Shown here: positions 15,941 to 25,486 of the stretch, in pieces | How the letters are laid out: each line of letters starts with the position of its first letter | Numbering within the stretch: position 1 is the first letter of the stretch | Assembly: GCF_001984575.1 (NCBI RefSeq) | Contig: NZ_LZNS01000001.1 | Coordinates: 5,617,682 to 5,681,681, forward strand | DNA: 64,000 nucleotides | Direction: 5' to 3' | Source of the DNA: Streptomyces sp. MP131-18 | GTDB lineage: Bacteria; Actinomycetota; Actinomycetes; Streptomycetales; Streptomycetaceae | Position numbers and translations under genes: made by a program | Notes under the pieces: generated by a model | Databases searched by the model: none | Told to the model about the DNA's origin: nothing | The model's input: only the letters and a program-made list of their open reading frames with translations

Positions 15941-18235
15941 CGTCCCACACCCGGATCGAGTTGTCCGACGTGCTGTGGGTGGCCAGGCGGGTGCCGTCCT
16001 CGTTGAACGCCATGAGGTCGATGCCCTCTTCCGGGGCGTGGCCCGTCAGCGGCTCGCCCACGGGATCGCCGCTCTCGGCGTCCCGGAACCGCACGGTGCC
16101 GTCGTCATGACCGGTCGCGATGACGCGGCTGTCGGGGCTGAAGGCCAGGCTACCCACGTAGGCGGGCTTTGTGCCCCGGCAGGTGTCGTCGATGTCGATG
16201 ATCTCCGCCGCCGACTGGACATCCAGCGGGCGTAGACCGCAGTCTGCCAACCCGGTGTGCAGTTCGATGCCCAGAAGGGCGATCAGCGCGCGGTCCGGGC
16301 TGAGCACGATGGACACGACGTCCTGCTCGGCGCACAGCTTCGCGTCGAGGGCGGGCGAGGTGGGGACGCGTTCGCCGTCGCCCGCGTCGACGACGTACAA
16401 CCGATCCATGGCGCAGTCCGTGGCGAGTACCAGCGGATCGTCGCCGGTCAGCGGGAACAGCGGGGGCTCCGCGGGAGCCGGGGTCTCGCCCCGGGGCTCC
16501 CAGGGGTAGTCGTGCAGCAAGGCGCCGGTGCGCAGGCCGAAGAGGTAGGTGTACCGCTCGCCCTCAGAGACGGCCGTCAGGAACTCGGCGGGCAGGCCGC
16601 TTTCGGGGTCGACGAACTCGGCGCGCGGCGGCGGATTCGTCGTCGCCCGGCCGGTGGCCGCGTCCCACTGGTGCAGATGCCGCCCGTCTGGAGAACTCTG
16701 TGACGATGGTGGCCGTCGAGTCGTCGTCGGGGTACGCCAGCAGCGACGGGAGCAGCACCGCGAGCGCCATGACGGCTGCCCCGATCGCCAGGCGCGCGGA
16801 GCCGCGCACGCGCCGGGGTGAGCGTAGGGCGGACGCGCCGGACGGGGGTGCGGCGCATGAGGGCCGCTCCACCAGGGCCTCCTGCAACCTGACGTGCCTG
16901 AACCGGGGGTTGGGCGTGGCGTACCAGATGAGCATGGTGAATACGGCGAAACACCCGCCGATCATGGCGCAGTCGGCGATCAGGTCGCTGCCGTCCGCTC
17001 CGGAGAGCTCCAGAACGATCGCCGTCACCATGGTGAAGAGCGCGCCGAACGCCAGGCCGATGCTCGGTGCCGCCCAGGCGGACAGCAGCCGTCCGCTCAT
17101 CTGCCACCAGGCGAGGTCGCGTTCGCCGTGCCGGTGGCGGTACAGGGCGAGGAACGACAGCCGCCGCCTGGCCCGTGCTGCCTCCTCGCCAGGCTCGCCG
17201 ACGGGTGGGGCCCACGGGAACGCGCCCGGCGCGTAGGCGGCGTCGATGAACCGCTCGGTCAGGTAGTCCTCGACGGCGTGCCGGTTGCCGAAGCGCTCCT
17301 CGTCGATCAGCTCGGCGGGCCGCCCCGGCAGCCGTTCGTACCCGGTGCGCGCCATGGAGATCATCAGCGGCGTGGACAGCGCGGCGGCCAGTGGTCCGTC
17401 CGGCGCGGCGCGCAGCCGTGCGTACACCGGGGTCCAGTCGGTGTCCTCCGGCCAGGAAATGTCTCCCAAGTACCGAATCGCGTCCTCGGCGGCGACGGGC
17501 GCGATCTCCACAACGGGGGCGCGGCGCAGCACCGGCGACCCGGCCTTGATCACGTCCTCGTACTCGGCGGCCCGGCAGGTCACGACGATGGGGCGCTCCT
17601 GGCCGAGCGCGTGGTTCAGCGCGCGCACGGCGCTGCGGCGGGCAGATTCGGGGATCTCGTCGAGCCCGTCGAGGATCGGCAGCAGCAGGCCGTGCCGGAG
17701 CAGCGTGCGAGGGGTGTCATCGCGGCCGGCATAGGAGGACTCGGCGAGCCGGCGCACCAGCCAGTCATCGAGGGATTCGGTGATCGGGTCCCAGGAGGGC
17801 GCCGACAGCAGCACCGGCACCGGGCCGCCGGGCCTGGGGTGCGCCTCGTCCAGCAGGCCCAGGGTGAGCAGCAGCGCCAACACGGGTTTCCCGCGCCCGG
17901 TTCGCCGAGGACCACCAGGCGTCCGCTGGCTGACTGCCGGTACCCGGCAGCGAGTCCGCCGACGGCCTCGTCGAACCGCCCGTCCAGACGCCCGTCGAGT
18001 CGCAGTCGTACCACTCTGCCCCCGACCGGCGACCCGGCAGCGGCCTCGGGGGTCCTCGCCGACCTCGCGCCGCGTGGCGGCCCAAGTCAGCGGCAGCACG
18101 CGGGGATCGCGCACTCGGCGGGACTCCGCCTCCGCGAGCCACTGCGCCACCAGCGTCCGCGCCAGGTCGTCCGCGACCTCAGGGAACGCTGGCGGCTTGC
18201 GCGCCGTCCACGGCGCAGCGGCACGTGACCGAGCG
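15930..18235 (-). pseudogene. NACHT-transmembrane-WD40 protein, truncated at both ends and frameshifted
   Basis: Read leftward: LAEAESRRVRDPRVLPLTW, a frameshift, then LDGRLDGRFDEAVGGLA and the NACHT P-loop region RLVVLGEPGAG. The frame shifts exactly at the Walker A Lys. The other frame continues with LALLLTLGLLDE, Walker B LLLPILDGLDEIPES, and VVTCRAAEYEDV. Then come several membrane helices near 17050-16730 (MSGRLLSAWAAPSIGLAFG; ALAVLLPSLLAYP). Another frameshift near 16690 leads to WD40-type repeats (AFSPDSRVIATGHDDGTVRF; NSIRVWDVP). The last stop codon comes from the adjoining fragment. NACHT-WD40 proteins are signal-transduction or immunity NTPases; this copy is dead. Confidence 0.8.
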
Positions 18236-18384
18236 TTACCCAGGCTGATCCGGGACGTTCTCGGGCGAGGGCGGCATCTGTAGTTGCCCGATCACGAAGT
18301 CCCGGCTCCCGCTTTGGCCACCGAACGTCGAATCGAGCACCGCTCCGCTCGCGGAACCACTCGAACAGTCACCCACGTGGCATC

Positions 18385-18660
18385 CGGAGTGCGCGGCGGT
18401 TCGACGACTTCCACATCGCCCGTTCCCACTCCGAACTGGTCGCCCGCCTCTACGCCCTGGCGATCGGGGAGGACTTATCCACACGAGGTGGCCGCTTCCC
18501 GTTCGTGCGACTGGCCCCGATGGGGCTGATGGCCGCGCGGCGTCGGCTGCGGCCCGGCCGGCTGCTCGTGGCGGCCGGCTGCGGCGCGGGCGGCATCGGA
18601 CTGTGGCCGGCCCGCGCCCCGGCCGTCCGTCTGGTCGGCTTCGACACGCGGCAGACCGCG
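18385..18660 (+). pseudogene. SAM-dependent methyltransferase N-terminal fragment
   Basis: RRFDDFHIARSHSELVARL, then after frame changes PHEVAASRSCDWP and MGLMAARRRLRPGRLLVAAG followed by CGAGGIGLWPARA, the glycine-rich SAM motif. Two small frameshifts near 18475-18520 and loss of everything past about residue 90 show it is debris. Confidence 0.6.
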
Positions 18661-18907
18661 ACTGCAAATGAGACGAGCTGTCAGGCACCCCTGCCCCATG
18701 CACAACCCGCTGACCTCCTGCCTCCCCGCGAACCCCGCAGGTGAGACAGCACAATCCTGCTGGAGTACCAGCGTCGCTTGCCGGCGCGGCGGGGGCATTC
18801 CGCACTTGGCGAACGCGCTCAAGGCCAGTACGGTCGCGGATGGTTCACACCGATAACTCAGTGCGGCCAGACTCCGGTGAGGTCGCTCGTCGGGACAAGG
18901 TGGGGGT

Positions 18908-19372
18908 ATGCGGATACGGGTCGGAGACGACGGATCGGCCGGAGAGAACGGAAGCGGCGACGGCGTCGCGGAGTTGACCGGGCGCTTCGCCGACTGGCTT
19001 GCCAGGGACCGGAGCGTGGGCAGGCATGTGACGATGACCCGCGAACGGTCGGCCACCGCGGACGGGGGGATGTCCGGAGACCTCCTGGAGTGGATCGGCC
19101 TGTCCCTGAGCACGGGCTTCTCGGCCGCCAGCCTGATCTACTCCCACCTGAACTTCCGCGCCTCACTCCCGCCCCGTCAGCGGCCCGGTGCGCGGATGGT
19201 GGTCGAGCACAACGGCGTCCGGCTCGTGATCGAGGAAGGCAGCGCGGAGGATGCTGCGCGGCTCGTTCGCCTCCTGGGCACCACGACTGCCACCCCCGGC
19301 GGCGGCGCCACCGGCCGCGCGGGGTCGACGGACGGGGAGAACACGGGCGAGGGCGCCGGTGGCGATTCCTGA
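18908..19372 (+). CDS. EACC1-like effector-associated constant component
   Basis: A 154-residue protein with the layout of effector-associated constant component 1 (EACC1): a charged N-terminal alpha/beta part (MRIRVGDDGSAGENGSG; AELTGRFADWLARD), one hydrophobic segment at about residues 59-82 (LLEWIGLSLSTGFSAASLIY), then a short beta unit (ARMVVEHNGVRLVIEEG) and a Gly/Thr-rich tail. EACC1 is known from comparative genomics as a small, usually membrane-associated partner encoded next to effectors such as caspase-like proteases in multicellular bacteria; its biochemical role is not settled. The stop overlaps the start of the caspase gene by 14 bp, so the two are translationally coupled. AAGGTGGGGG precedes the ATG. 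Confidence 0.75.
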   Translation: MRIRVGDDGSAGENGSGDGVAELTGRFADWLARDRSVGRHVTMTRERSATADGGMSGDLLEWIGLSLSTGFSAASLIYSHLNFRASLPPRQRPGARMVVEHNGVRLVIEEGSAEDAARLVRLLGTTTATPGGGATGRAGSTDGENTGEGAGGDS

Positions 19373-22022
19373 TCCGCGCAAGAGCCGGGCAGTGGTGGTC
19401 GGGATCGGCGACTACGCGCACGACGACCTCGCCACCATGCCGGCGGCGGCGACCGGTGCGAGCCACCTGGCTCGTCTCCTGCGTGACCTGTCGGTCTGGG
19501 GGCTCCCGCAGGACCACGTGACGGTCCTGGGCGCCGAGACCTCGGGCGTACGGATTCTGACAGCGGTCAAGGACGCCGCGGTGGCCACGGAAGAAACGCT
19601 GCTGGTGTACTTCGCCGGGCACGGGCTGCGCGACCTCGGCGGGCACCTGTACCTCGCCCTGGCGGACGCCGATCCTGACTACCCGCAGCTCGGCACCCTG
19701 CCGTACCTGCAACTCCGCGACCTGATGCGCCAGAGCGGTCACCGCGCCAGGCACCGCGTGACCGTGCTGGACTGCTGCTACAGCGGCATCGCCGGCGGAA
19801 TGTCCCCCACCACGGCTCCCAGCCGTGACGAGCTGGCCCACGCGCTGGACGAACGCGCCCACGCGAACGGCGCGGACGAGGGGGAGCATGGGCAGGGCGA
19901 GGACAGCCACGGAGACAGCTACGGGGACTGCGTCCTGACCTCGGCGCCGGCCGAGAGCCGCTCTTTCGTGCGCCCCGGTGCGGCGTTTCCCGAGTTCACG
20001 GGTGAACTGATCACCACGTTGGAGGCGGGCATCACCGGAGCCGGGCCGCTGATCAGCCTGGAGAGAACCTGGCTGCGCGTTCGTGATCGCATGCGGAGCC
20101 GCAACAGCCCAGAACCACAGCACTTCGCACAGAACAACGCCACACGCCACATCCACTTCCACAACCGCGCCACCGACGAACAGCGCGCCTCCGATCCGGG
20201 TCCTGGCACGTCCGCCGCGCACCTCGCGGCTCTGGCCGCTGCCGAACGCGCCGCCCGCGAGATCCCGGACGTTTTCGGCAGGATGCGGCTGCTGGCCGAG
20301 ATCGCGGGCGCGACGGCCACGGTCGACCCCGACCGGGCCAGGCACTTCGCCGACGAGGTCATACGGGCCGGTCGCGAAACCACCGACCCCACCCAACGCG
20401 CGCTCCTCATGGCCAAGGCCGCCACCAGCCTGGTCGCCCTCGACCCGCCACGCGCGCGACACCTCGTGGACGAGGCCGAGTCCACCATCAAGGGCCTGGC
20501 GGAACTCCCCACGAGGGCGTCAGGTCTGGCGAACCTGGCCGATGCGTTGGCTGCCACCGACCGTGACCGGGCGACCTGGCTCGTGGAGGAGGCGGAGGAG
20601 GTCATCCACAGCCTCCCCAACTCCCGCGACAAGGAGGACCTTCTCGATCGGCTGTCCTATTGCGGGGTGCTGGACGACACGCCGGAATGGCGTCAGCGCC
20701 TCGTGGAGCAGGCCGAGAACCTCCGCGACGCCGACCGCTACAGCGACGCGTTCGACAAAGCCTCGCGCCGCTCGTCACGGGACGCACTGCGGGCCGACGA
20801 AGCCAGGGCCACCGCCGACCAGCAGAAGCGAGTGGAGAAGCTGGTGGGAATCGCGAAGGACCTGGTCGAGCGCAAACACCACCACCAGGCGTTGGAACTG
20901 CTGGAGGAAGCCGCGCAGACCATCCCGCAGGTCAGCCACCGGACGAGGGAGATGGCGCTTTACGATCTCACGAGCGCGCTGCCCCATGGTGTCGGCTGGG
21001 CGGCGAGGACCAGCCCTGACCGTGTCATCGCCCTGTTGGCACGGGTACGACGCGTCGTCGACGACCTCGACGAGGACGATCGGGCCGACCGGCTGGAGGA
21101 TCTCGCGAAGGCCCTGAACGATGTCGCGTGGCACCTGGCCGACACGGACCCCCGGCGAGCGGTCGAGCTCATCCGCCAAGCGCAGGGCATCACTTCCCGC
21201 CTCGCCGACCTATCGCAACGCGCCCTCGGAGGGACCGTCGCGCGGGCGCTGGTCCAAGTGGGCAAGGGCCTGGCCCCGGTCGACGCCGAGCAAGCGGTGG
21301 AACTCGCCCACGAGGCGTGGGGCATCGCCAGCTCACAGAGCGACGGCTTGCAGAAGAAGTGGGCGTCGCGCGACGCCGTGGAGGTGCTGTCGCAGGCCGG
21401 TGGTCACCTGGCCGGGGCCGGCCCGGATCGGGCCGAGGCACTCATCCGGGAGGCCGAATCGCTCGCCCACGGCCTTCCCGAGCCGGAGAGGACGCGGGGT
21501 CTGCGCGCTGTCGCGGAGGCGCTCGCCAAGGCCGGGGAAGCGGTCGCGGGCACGCATCCCGACCGAGTGGACGCCTTCGTCCGGGAGTCCGAACGCATGG
21601 CCCTCGGACTTCCGGGCACAGAGGCGAAATGGCCCCGGTCCGCCATCGTCAAAGCACTGGCCACCGCCGGAAAAGTCGTGGCCGAGAGGGACCCTGACCG
21701 GGCGGCGCGGTACGCCCGCGAAGCCGAACGCATCGTCCGCACGTTGCCGGACGAGAAGAAGTACGAGTACCGCGACCTGTCGTGGATCATGGACCTCCAA
21801 GTCGAGATCGTCACCCGCCGACCGGCGCACGCGGACAGAGCCAGACGAACCGCGGAACGCTTCACCGACGACACGCGCAGAGCGCACGCCCTGTACAGGC
21901 TGGTGAAGGCGCTCGCCCCCGCCGACACCGAGCGTGCCGAGCCCCTTGCCCAGACCATCACGGACCCTGTCTGGAGGGCGCTCGCCCTGGTCGAGATCTT
22001 GCGGGCCCGCACCGCGGGCTGA
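19359..22022 (+). CDS. Caspase-like peptidase (C14) with long alpha-solenoid C-terminus
   Basis: An 887-residue effector-like protein. Residues 10-230 form a caspase/metacaspase domain: RAVVVGIGDYAHDDLATMP, catalytic His88 in LVYFAGHGLRD, catalytic Cys140 in VTVLDCCYSGIAGG, then a Gly/His/Asp-rich loop and CVLTSAPAESRSF. The remaining 650 residues are a helical solenoid made of related segments of roughly 40-80 residues (ATDRDRATWLVEEAEEVIHS; AGTHPDRVDAFVRESERMAL; AERDPDRAARYAREAERI) with a recurring DPDRA...A..REAE pattern, suggesting a TPR-like sensor or scaffold. No NTPase or membrane domain is in the protein. GTG 19359 was chosen because it overlaps the upstream EACC1 gene and lies just before the first beta strand. 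An anti-phage or programmed-death protease is the likely role, by family and context. Confidence 0.85.
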   Translation: MAIPDPRKSRAVVVGIGDYAHDDLATMPAAATGASHLARLLRDLSVWGLPQDHVTVLGAETSGVRILTAVKDAAVATEETLLVYFAGHGLRDLGGHLYLALADADPDYPQLGTLPYLQLRDLMRQSGHRARHRVTVLDCCYSGIAGGMSPTTAPSRDELAHALDERAHANGADEGEHGQGEDSHGDSYGDCVLTSAPAESRSFVRPGAAFPEFTGELITTLEAGITGAGPLISLERTWLRVRDRMRSRNSPEPQHFAQNNATRHIHFHNRATDEQRASDPGPGTSAAHLAALAAAERAAREIPDVFGRMRLLAEIAGATATVDPDRARHFADEVIRAGRETTDPTQRALLMAKAATSLVALDPPRARHLVDEAESTIKGLAELPTRASGLANLADALAATDRDRATWLVEEAEEVIHSLPNSRDKEDLLDRLSYCGVLDDTPEWRQRLVEQAENLRDADRYSDAFDKASRRSSRDALRADEARATADQQKRVEKLVGIAKDLVERKHHHQALELLEEAAQTIPQVSHRTREMALYDLTSALPHGVGWAARTSPDRVIALLARVRRVVDDLDEDDRADRLEDLAKALNDVAWHLADTDPRRAVELIRQAQGITSRLADLSQRALGGTVARALVQVGKGLAPVDAEQAVELAHEAWGIASSQSDGLQKKWASRDAVEVLSQAGGHLAGAGPDRAEALIREAESLAHGLPEPERTRGLRAVAEALAKAGEAVAGTHPDRVDAFVRESERMALGLPGTEAKWPRSAIVKALATAGKVVAERDPDRAARYAREAERIVRTLPDEKKYEYRDLSWIMDLQVEIVTRRPAHADRARRTAERFTDDTRRAHALYRLVKALAPADTERAEPLAQTITDPVWRALALVEILRARTAG

Positions 22023-22026
22023 CCAC

Positions 22027-22042
22027 CCGGCACGTGCCGGGC
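22027..22042 (+). terminator. Short palindrome after the caspase gene
   Basis: CCCGGCACGTGCCGGG begins 4 bp past the stop codon. It can form a six-bp stem with a four-base loop. It is weak as a terminator and could also be a protein-binding palindrome. Confidence 0.35.
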
Positions 22043-22107
22043 GACGTTCACACGAAGCGGTCAGTTAATCGCTGGGGCCCGAGAATGCCTTCGTATACGG
22101 TACCCGG

Positions 22108-23538
22108 ATGGCTTCTCGGCCCACCCTGCTGCCGCGCTCGGCCCCGGCTGCCTCAGGGATATCGTCCCGTTCGATCACCGCGCTGCTCGACCGGCTCGAA
22201 GCGCAATCCGTCGAGTGTCACTCCATCATGGTCGTACGTCACGGTCACGTCGTCGCCGAAGGCTGGTGGGCGCCGTACTCGGCCGAGCGCCCGCACCTTC
22301 TCTACTCGCTGACCAAGTCGTTCACCTCGGTCGCCGTGGGGCTCGCGATCGCCGACGGGCTGCTCTCGCTGGACGATCGGCTGGTGGACGTGTTGCCCGA
22401 CCACGTTCCGGCCGGCATCTCGGCGCAGGGGCGCCGCCTCACCGTTCACCACCTGCTGTCCATGACGGCCGGACATCGTACGGACAGCCTCGCCGAGGCA
22501 TGGGAACGGGAACCGGGCGACCTGGTGAAGGGCTTCCTGCGCGTACCGTTCCCCGAGGCCGAGGGGACACGGCACGCCTACGACAATCCGACCACCTTCA
22601 TCCTGGCCCGGATGGTGGAACGGGTCACGGGCCGCAGCCTCCCGGAACTGCTGGACGAGCGCCTCTTCACGCCGATGGGCGTCGACCACGCCGAATGGGA
22701 TCGGGTGGCGAGCGGCGCCGCCTTCGGATTCCACGGACTGCACCTCACGACCGAGGCCGTCGCCGCCTTCGGCGAACTGCTGCTGCGCGGAGGGCTTTGG
22801 GGCGACCGGCGGCTCGTCCCGCGCGAATGGGTGGAGCTCGCGACCAGACGGCACGTCGACACCCCGCAGATCGAGGACTGGTCGAAGAATCCCGACGCGC
22901 TTTGCGGGTACGGCTACCAGTTCTGGATGTCGCGTCACGGTTACCGCGGCGAGGGCGCCTTCGGCCAGCTGTGCGTGGTCGTCCCGTCGTCCGATCTCGT
23001 GGTCGCCGTGACCGGCGCCATTATGCAGGGGGAGGCAGTGCTCGACCCCTTGTGGGAGTGCCTGCTGCCCGGCCTGGACCACGCGGGAAGCAGCCGGGAC
23101 GATGAGATCCTCGCCGATCGGCTGCGGCGGCTGTCACTGGCGTCGGTGCCGGGTTCGGCCGCCCCGGAGCGTTCCGTCAAGGCGAGACTCGACGCCTCCG
23201 TCGAGGATTCGGCCCTGCCCGACGGAACGACGGTGACGGTCGAGCCCGTGGACGGTGGATGGCTCCTTCGACTCGGGCCGTTCCTCAACATCGAGGCCGG
23301 CCACGGCGAATGGCGGGAGAGTTCGCCGCTCGGCCGCCCTGTCGTCGCGGCCGGCGCATGGCAGGGCGACACGTTCGTCGCCGAGGTCTACGTCATCACC
23401 ACACCGCACCGGGTTCGGCTGTCGGTCGACGCCGACGCGGGGACAGCGATGGCGACGTGGAACGTCGTGCCCCTGACCAGCCCAAGTCTGGCGTTGCATG
23501 TGCGGTCGCCGCTGATGACACGGCCGGACGTCGCGTAG
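22108..23538 (+). CDS. Serine beta-lactamase-fold hydrolase (class C / esterase-like)
   Basis: A 476-residue protein of the beta-lactamase-related family (DD-peptidase, esterase and class C fold). The nucleophile motif SxxK is Ser67-LTK70 in LLYSLTKSFTS and the YxN motif is Tyr158-DN160 in RHAYDNPTTF. VVVPSSDLVVAVTG marks the last core strand. A separate C-terminal beta domain (about residues 370-476) follows, as in cytoplasmic 6-aminohexanoate-dimer-hydrolase-like members. No signal peptide is visible, so it is probably cytoplasmic. It is unlikely to be a clinical-type resistance enzyme. It is the same strand as the caspase gene but 85 bp away, past a palindrome, so it is probably independent. 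Confidence 0.85.
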   Translation: MASRPTLLPRSAPAASGISSRSITALLDRLEAQSVECHSIMVVRHGHVVAEGWWAPYSAERPHLLYSLTKSFTSVAVGLAIADGLLSLDDRLVDVLPDHVPAGISAQGRRLTVHHLLSMTAGHRTDSLAEAWEREPGDLVKGFLRVPFPEAEGTRHAYDNPTTFILARMVERVTGRSLPELLDERLFTPMGVDHAEWDRVASGAAFGFHGLHLTTEAVAAFGELLLRGGLWGDRRLVPREWVELATRRHVDTPQIEDWSKNPDALCGYGYQFWMSRHGYRGEGAFGQLCVVVPSSDLVVAVTGAIMQGEAVLDPLWECLLPGLDHAGSSRDDEILADRLRRLSLASVPGSAAPERSVKARLDASVEDSALPDGTTVTVEPVDGGWLLRLGPFLNIEAGHGEWRESSPLGRPVVAAGAWQGDTFVAEVYVITTPHRVRLSVDADAGTAMATWNVVPLTSPSLALHVRSPLMTRPDVA

Positions 23539-23748
23539 CTGAAGCGCTCTCCTCCGCGATGAGCCTGTTCGTCTTCGGCCGAGATCGTCCGTCGGCGATC
23601 GACTTCACGGGGGTCGTCGCGGCCGGTTCGGGCGAGATGGATCGCGCGCGGCGATCGCTCGGGATCTGCGGGGGCGTGTGCGGTCGATGCATCGGTGGCG
23701 TTGGTCAGGAAGGGCGGTGCGAGCGTGGCGAGGTGCGACCGGCCCGGC

Positions 23749-24174
23749 TCACGTGAGCGCGCCGGTCTGCCGCAGCAGGCTCAACGCGTCGGCTACGGCC
23801 CAGTGTTCGGCCATCTGGCCATCCCGGTAGCGGACCAGGTCCATCACCCGGAACTCGACCTGGCTGCCCGATGGAGGAACGTTGAACCACGGGCCGGTGT
23901 GTCTGGCGCGGAACCTCTTGTGAGTGGCCACAAGGTCTCCATCCCCGACACAGTGCAGGATCTGTACGGTCAGGTCGGAGAACGCCGCGTGCATGGCGAC
24001 CATGGTCGCCCGGACTCCTTCCCGGTCCTTTCCCTGCCCTGGTTCGGCTGTGTGATTGTGGTAGTCGGCGTGGACCAGCGTGTCGATCAGTTCGAACCGC
24101 CCTCCGTGTTGCACCTGCTCGACGAAGAAGCGCATGCGGTCCACGTGGGTTTCCCGTTCAACCATGTCTGTCAT
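23749..24174 (-). CDS. SnoaL-like ester cyclase / NTF2-fold protein
   Basis: A 141-residue NTF2-fold protein of the SnoaL-like type: DRMRFFVEQVQHGGRFELID, ADYHNHTAEPGQGKDREGV, ATHKRFRARHTG and EFRVMDLVRYRDGQMAEHWAV. SnoaL relatives are polyketide cyclases, isomerases or stress proteins. The start was set at ATG 24174 (MTDMVERE), which lies outside the LysR box; a longer frame upstream lacks support. It is divergent from a LysR regulator 70 bp away and is very likely its target. Confidence 0.82.
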   Translation of the reverse strand: MTDMVERETHVDRMRFFVEQVQHGGRFELIDTLVHADYHNHTAEPGQGKDREGVRATMVAMHAAFSDLTVQILHCVGDGDLVATHKRFRARHTGPWFNVPPSGSQVEFRVMDLVRYRDGQMAEHWAVADALSLLRQTGALT

Positions 24175-24231
24175 GGCGCCAGTCCACCAGCCGCCGGCGA
24201 ACGGCACCAAGATCAATCGGAGCCTTCACCT

Positions 24232-24246
24232 ATACCCTCACGGTAT
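24232..24246. promoter_or_regulatory. LysR box (T-N11-A) overlapping the LysR start codon
   Basis: ATACC-CTCAC-GGTAT is a 15-bp perfect inverted repeat of the T-N11-A LysR type. Its right half contains the AT of the LysR ATG at 24245, so binding would block the regulator's own expression while serving the divergent SnoaL-like gene. Confidence 0.7.
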
Positions 24247-25105
24247 GGAGTCGCGGGAACTGGCCTACTTCGTCGCGGTCGCCGAGGAGCTGAACTTCAG
24301 TCGGGCCGCCGTCCGGCTCGGTATCGCTCAGCCCCCGCTGTCCCGGGCGATACAGCTGCTGGAGCGGCGGATCGGCGTCCGGCTGCTGGAGCGCACCAGC
24401 CGCCACGTCTCGGTCACCCGGGCCGGCGAGGTACTGCTGAACGAGGGCCGCAAGGCACTCACCGCACTGGCGACGGCCGAGCGTGCGGCTCGGCGCGCCG
24501 GGCACGCGACACGGCAGCTGACGGTGGTGACAAAGCCGGGTGGCGACGCCGGCCTGCTCGGACCTCTGCTGGCCCGTCTCGCCTCCCTGCCCGACGCGGT
24601 CGACGTCGAGGTGCTGATCTGCCGCATAGGCGAGGAGAAAGCCCTGCTGCGAGACGGAGTCGCGGACGTCGCGCTGGTGCGGCTGCCGCAGGACGACCTG
24701 TCCGGCCTGGCTACCGAGGAACTGCTGACCGAGCGTGAGTTGGTGGTGCTGCCGCGTACCCACCGGCTGGCCGGGCGCGCATCCGTACGCGCGGCCGACC
24801 TGGTAGGCGAGACCTTTCCGCGCTGGACCCCGGAGTCGCCGGGCAGCGGCCCGGTGATCAGTGACACCGGGCAGGTGGCCGAGCTGATCGCCCTCGGCCG
24901 GATCGTCGCCATGCTGCCCGAGTCCGTGGTCCGTCACCTCGGCCGCGACCTGGTCGCCATCCCCGTCGACGGTCGCCGGACGACCCTGCTCGCTGCCTGG
25001 CCCGAGGAACGCCGCGACCGGGCGCTCGCCGTGTTCATCCGCACCGCAGCCGAGATCGCCGCGATGCGTCGGCCATGTCCTGAGCGAAGTCAGGGCCACC
25101 GGTGA
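24245..25105 (+). CDS. LysR-family transcriptional regulator
   Basis: A 286-residue LysR regulator. The winged helix-turn-helix occupies residues 1-60 (MESRELAYFVAVAEELNFSR, RLGIAQPPLSRAIQLLERRI). The periplasmic-binding-like effector domain follows (LLARLASLPDAVDVEVL, RDGVADVALVRLP, ELVVLPRTHRLAG). The start at 24245 is fixed by the near-invariant MExRxL opening, even though it overlaps the operator and lacks a separate ribosome site, so the message is probably leaderless or nearly so. Confidence 0.92.
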   Translation: MESRELAYFVAVAEELNFSRAAVRLGIAQPPLSRAIQLLERRIGVRLLERTSRHVSVTRAGEVLLNEGRKALTALATAERAARRAGHATRQLTVVTKPGGDAGLLGPLLARLASLPDAVDVEVLICRIGEEKALLRDGVADVALVRLPQDDLSGLATEELLTERELVVLPRTHRLAGRASVRAADLVGETFPRWTPESPGSGPVISDTGQVAELIALGRIVAMLPESVVRHLGRDLVAIPVDGRRTTLLAAWPEERRDRALAVFIRTAAEIAAMRRPCPERSQGHR

Positions 25106-25198
25106 TCCGGTGATCCGGTGCCCAGGTGACAAACCTTGTGATCAGCGGCAGCGGACACACCCCCTGCGGAGCGACGACGGCCTCCGGTGGGGCGGGAC

Positions 25199-25486
25199 TC
25201 AGTCGCGCGTCGCGCGTTGGCGCAGTTCTTCCTCCACGCCCTGGAAGTGGCTCAGCACATCGTCCAGCGAGTCCACGGCGCGGTCGAAGACCTGGGCCAG
25301 CTGCCCGGTCTCCCGCTCCCACTCCTCGCCCGTGTCGTCCACGACCGATGCCAGCGCGACCACGCCCATGGCGTCACCGTCGAAGCCGCGGGCGGTTCCC
25401 GCCACCCCCCGCAACCGGGTGTGCAGTTCGCTGACTTTGTCGCGCATGCCACGGACGGACTGGTATTCCACATACAGGTCAGCCAT
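25199..25486 (-). CDS. Small helical WXG100-like protein
   Basis: A 95-residue, almost all-helical protein (MADLYVEYQSVRGMRDKVSE, FDRAVDSLDDVLSHFQGVEE) of the size and helix-turn-helix pattern of WXG100/ESAT-6-like proteins. The canonical W-x-G turn is not present; the turn reads DDTGEEW. It overlaps the end of the upstream gene by 8 bp. It is the last gene of a three-gene operon whose first product has a W-E-G turn, so it is probably a partner or chaperone in type VII-like secretion. Confidence 0.7.
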   Translation of the reverse strand: MADLYVEYQSVRGMRDKVSELHTRLRGVAGTARGFDGDAMGVVALASVVDDTGEEWERETGQLAQVFDRAVDSLDDVLSHFQGVEEELRQRATRD

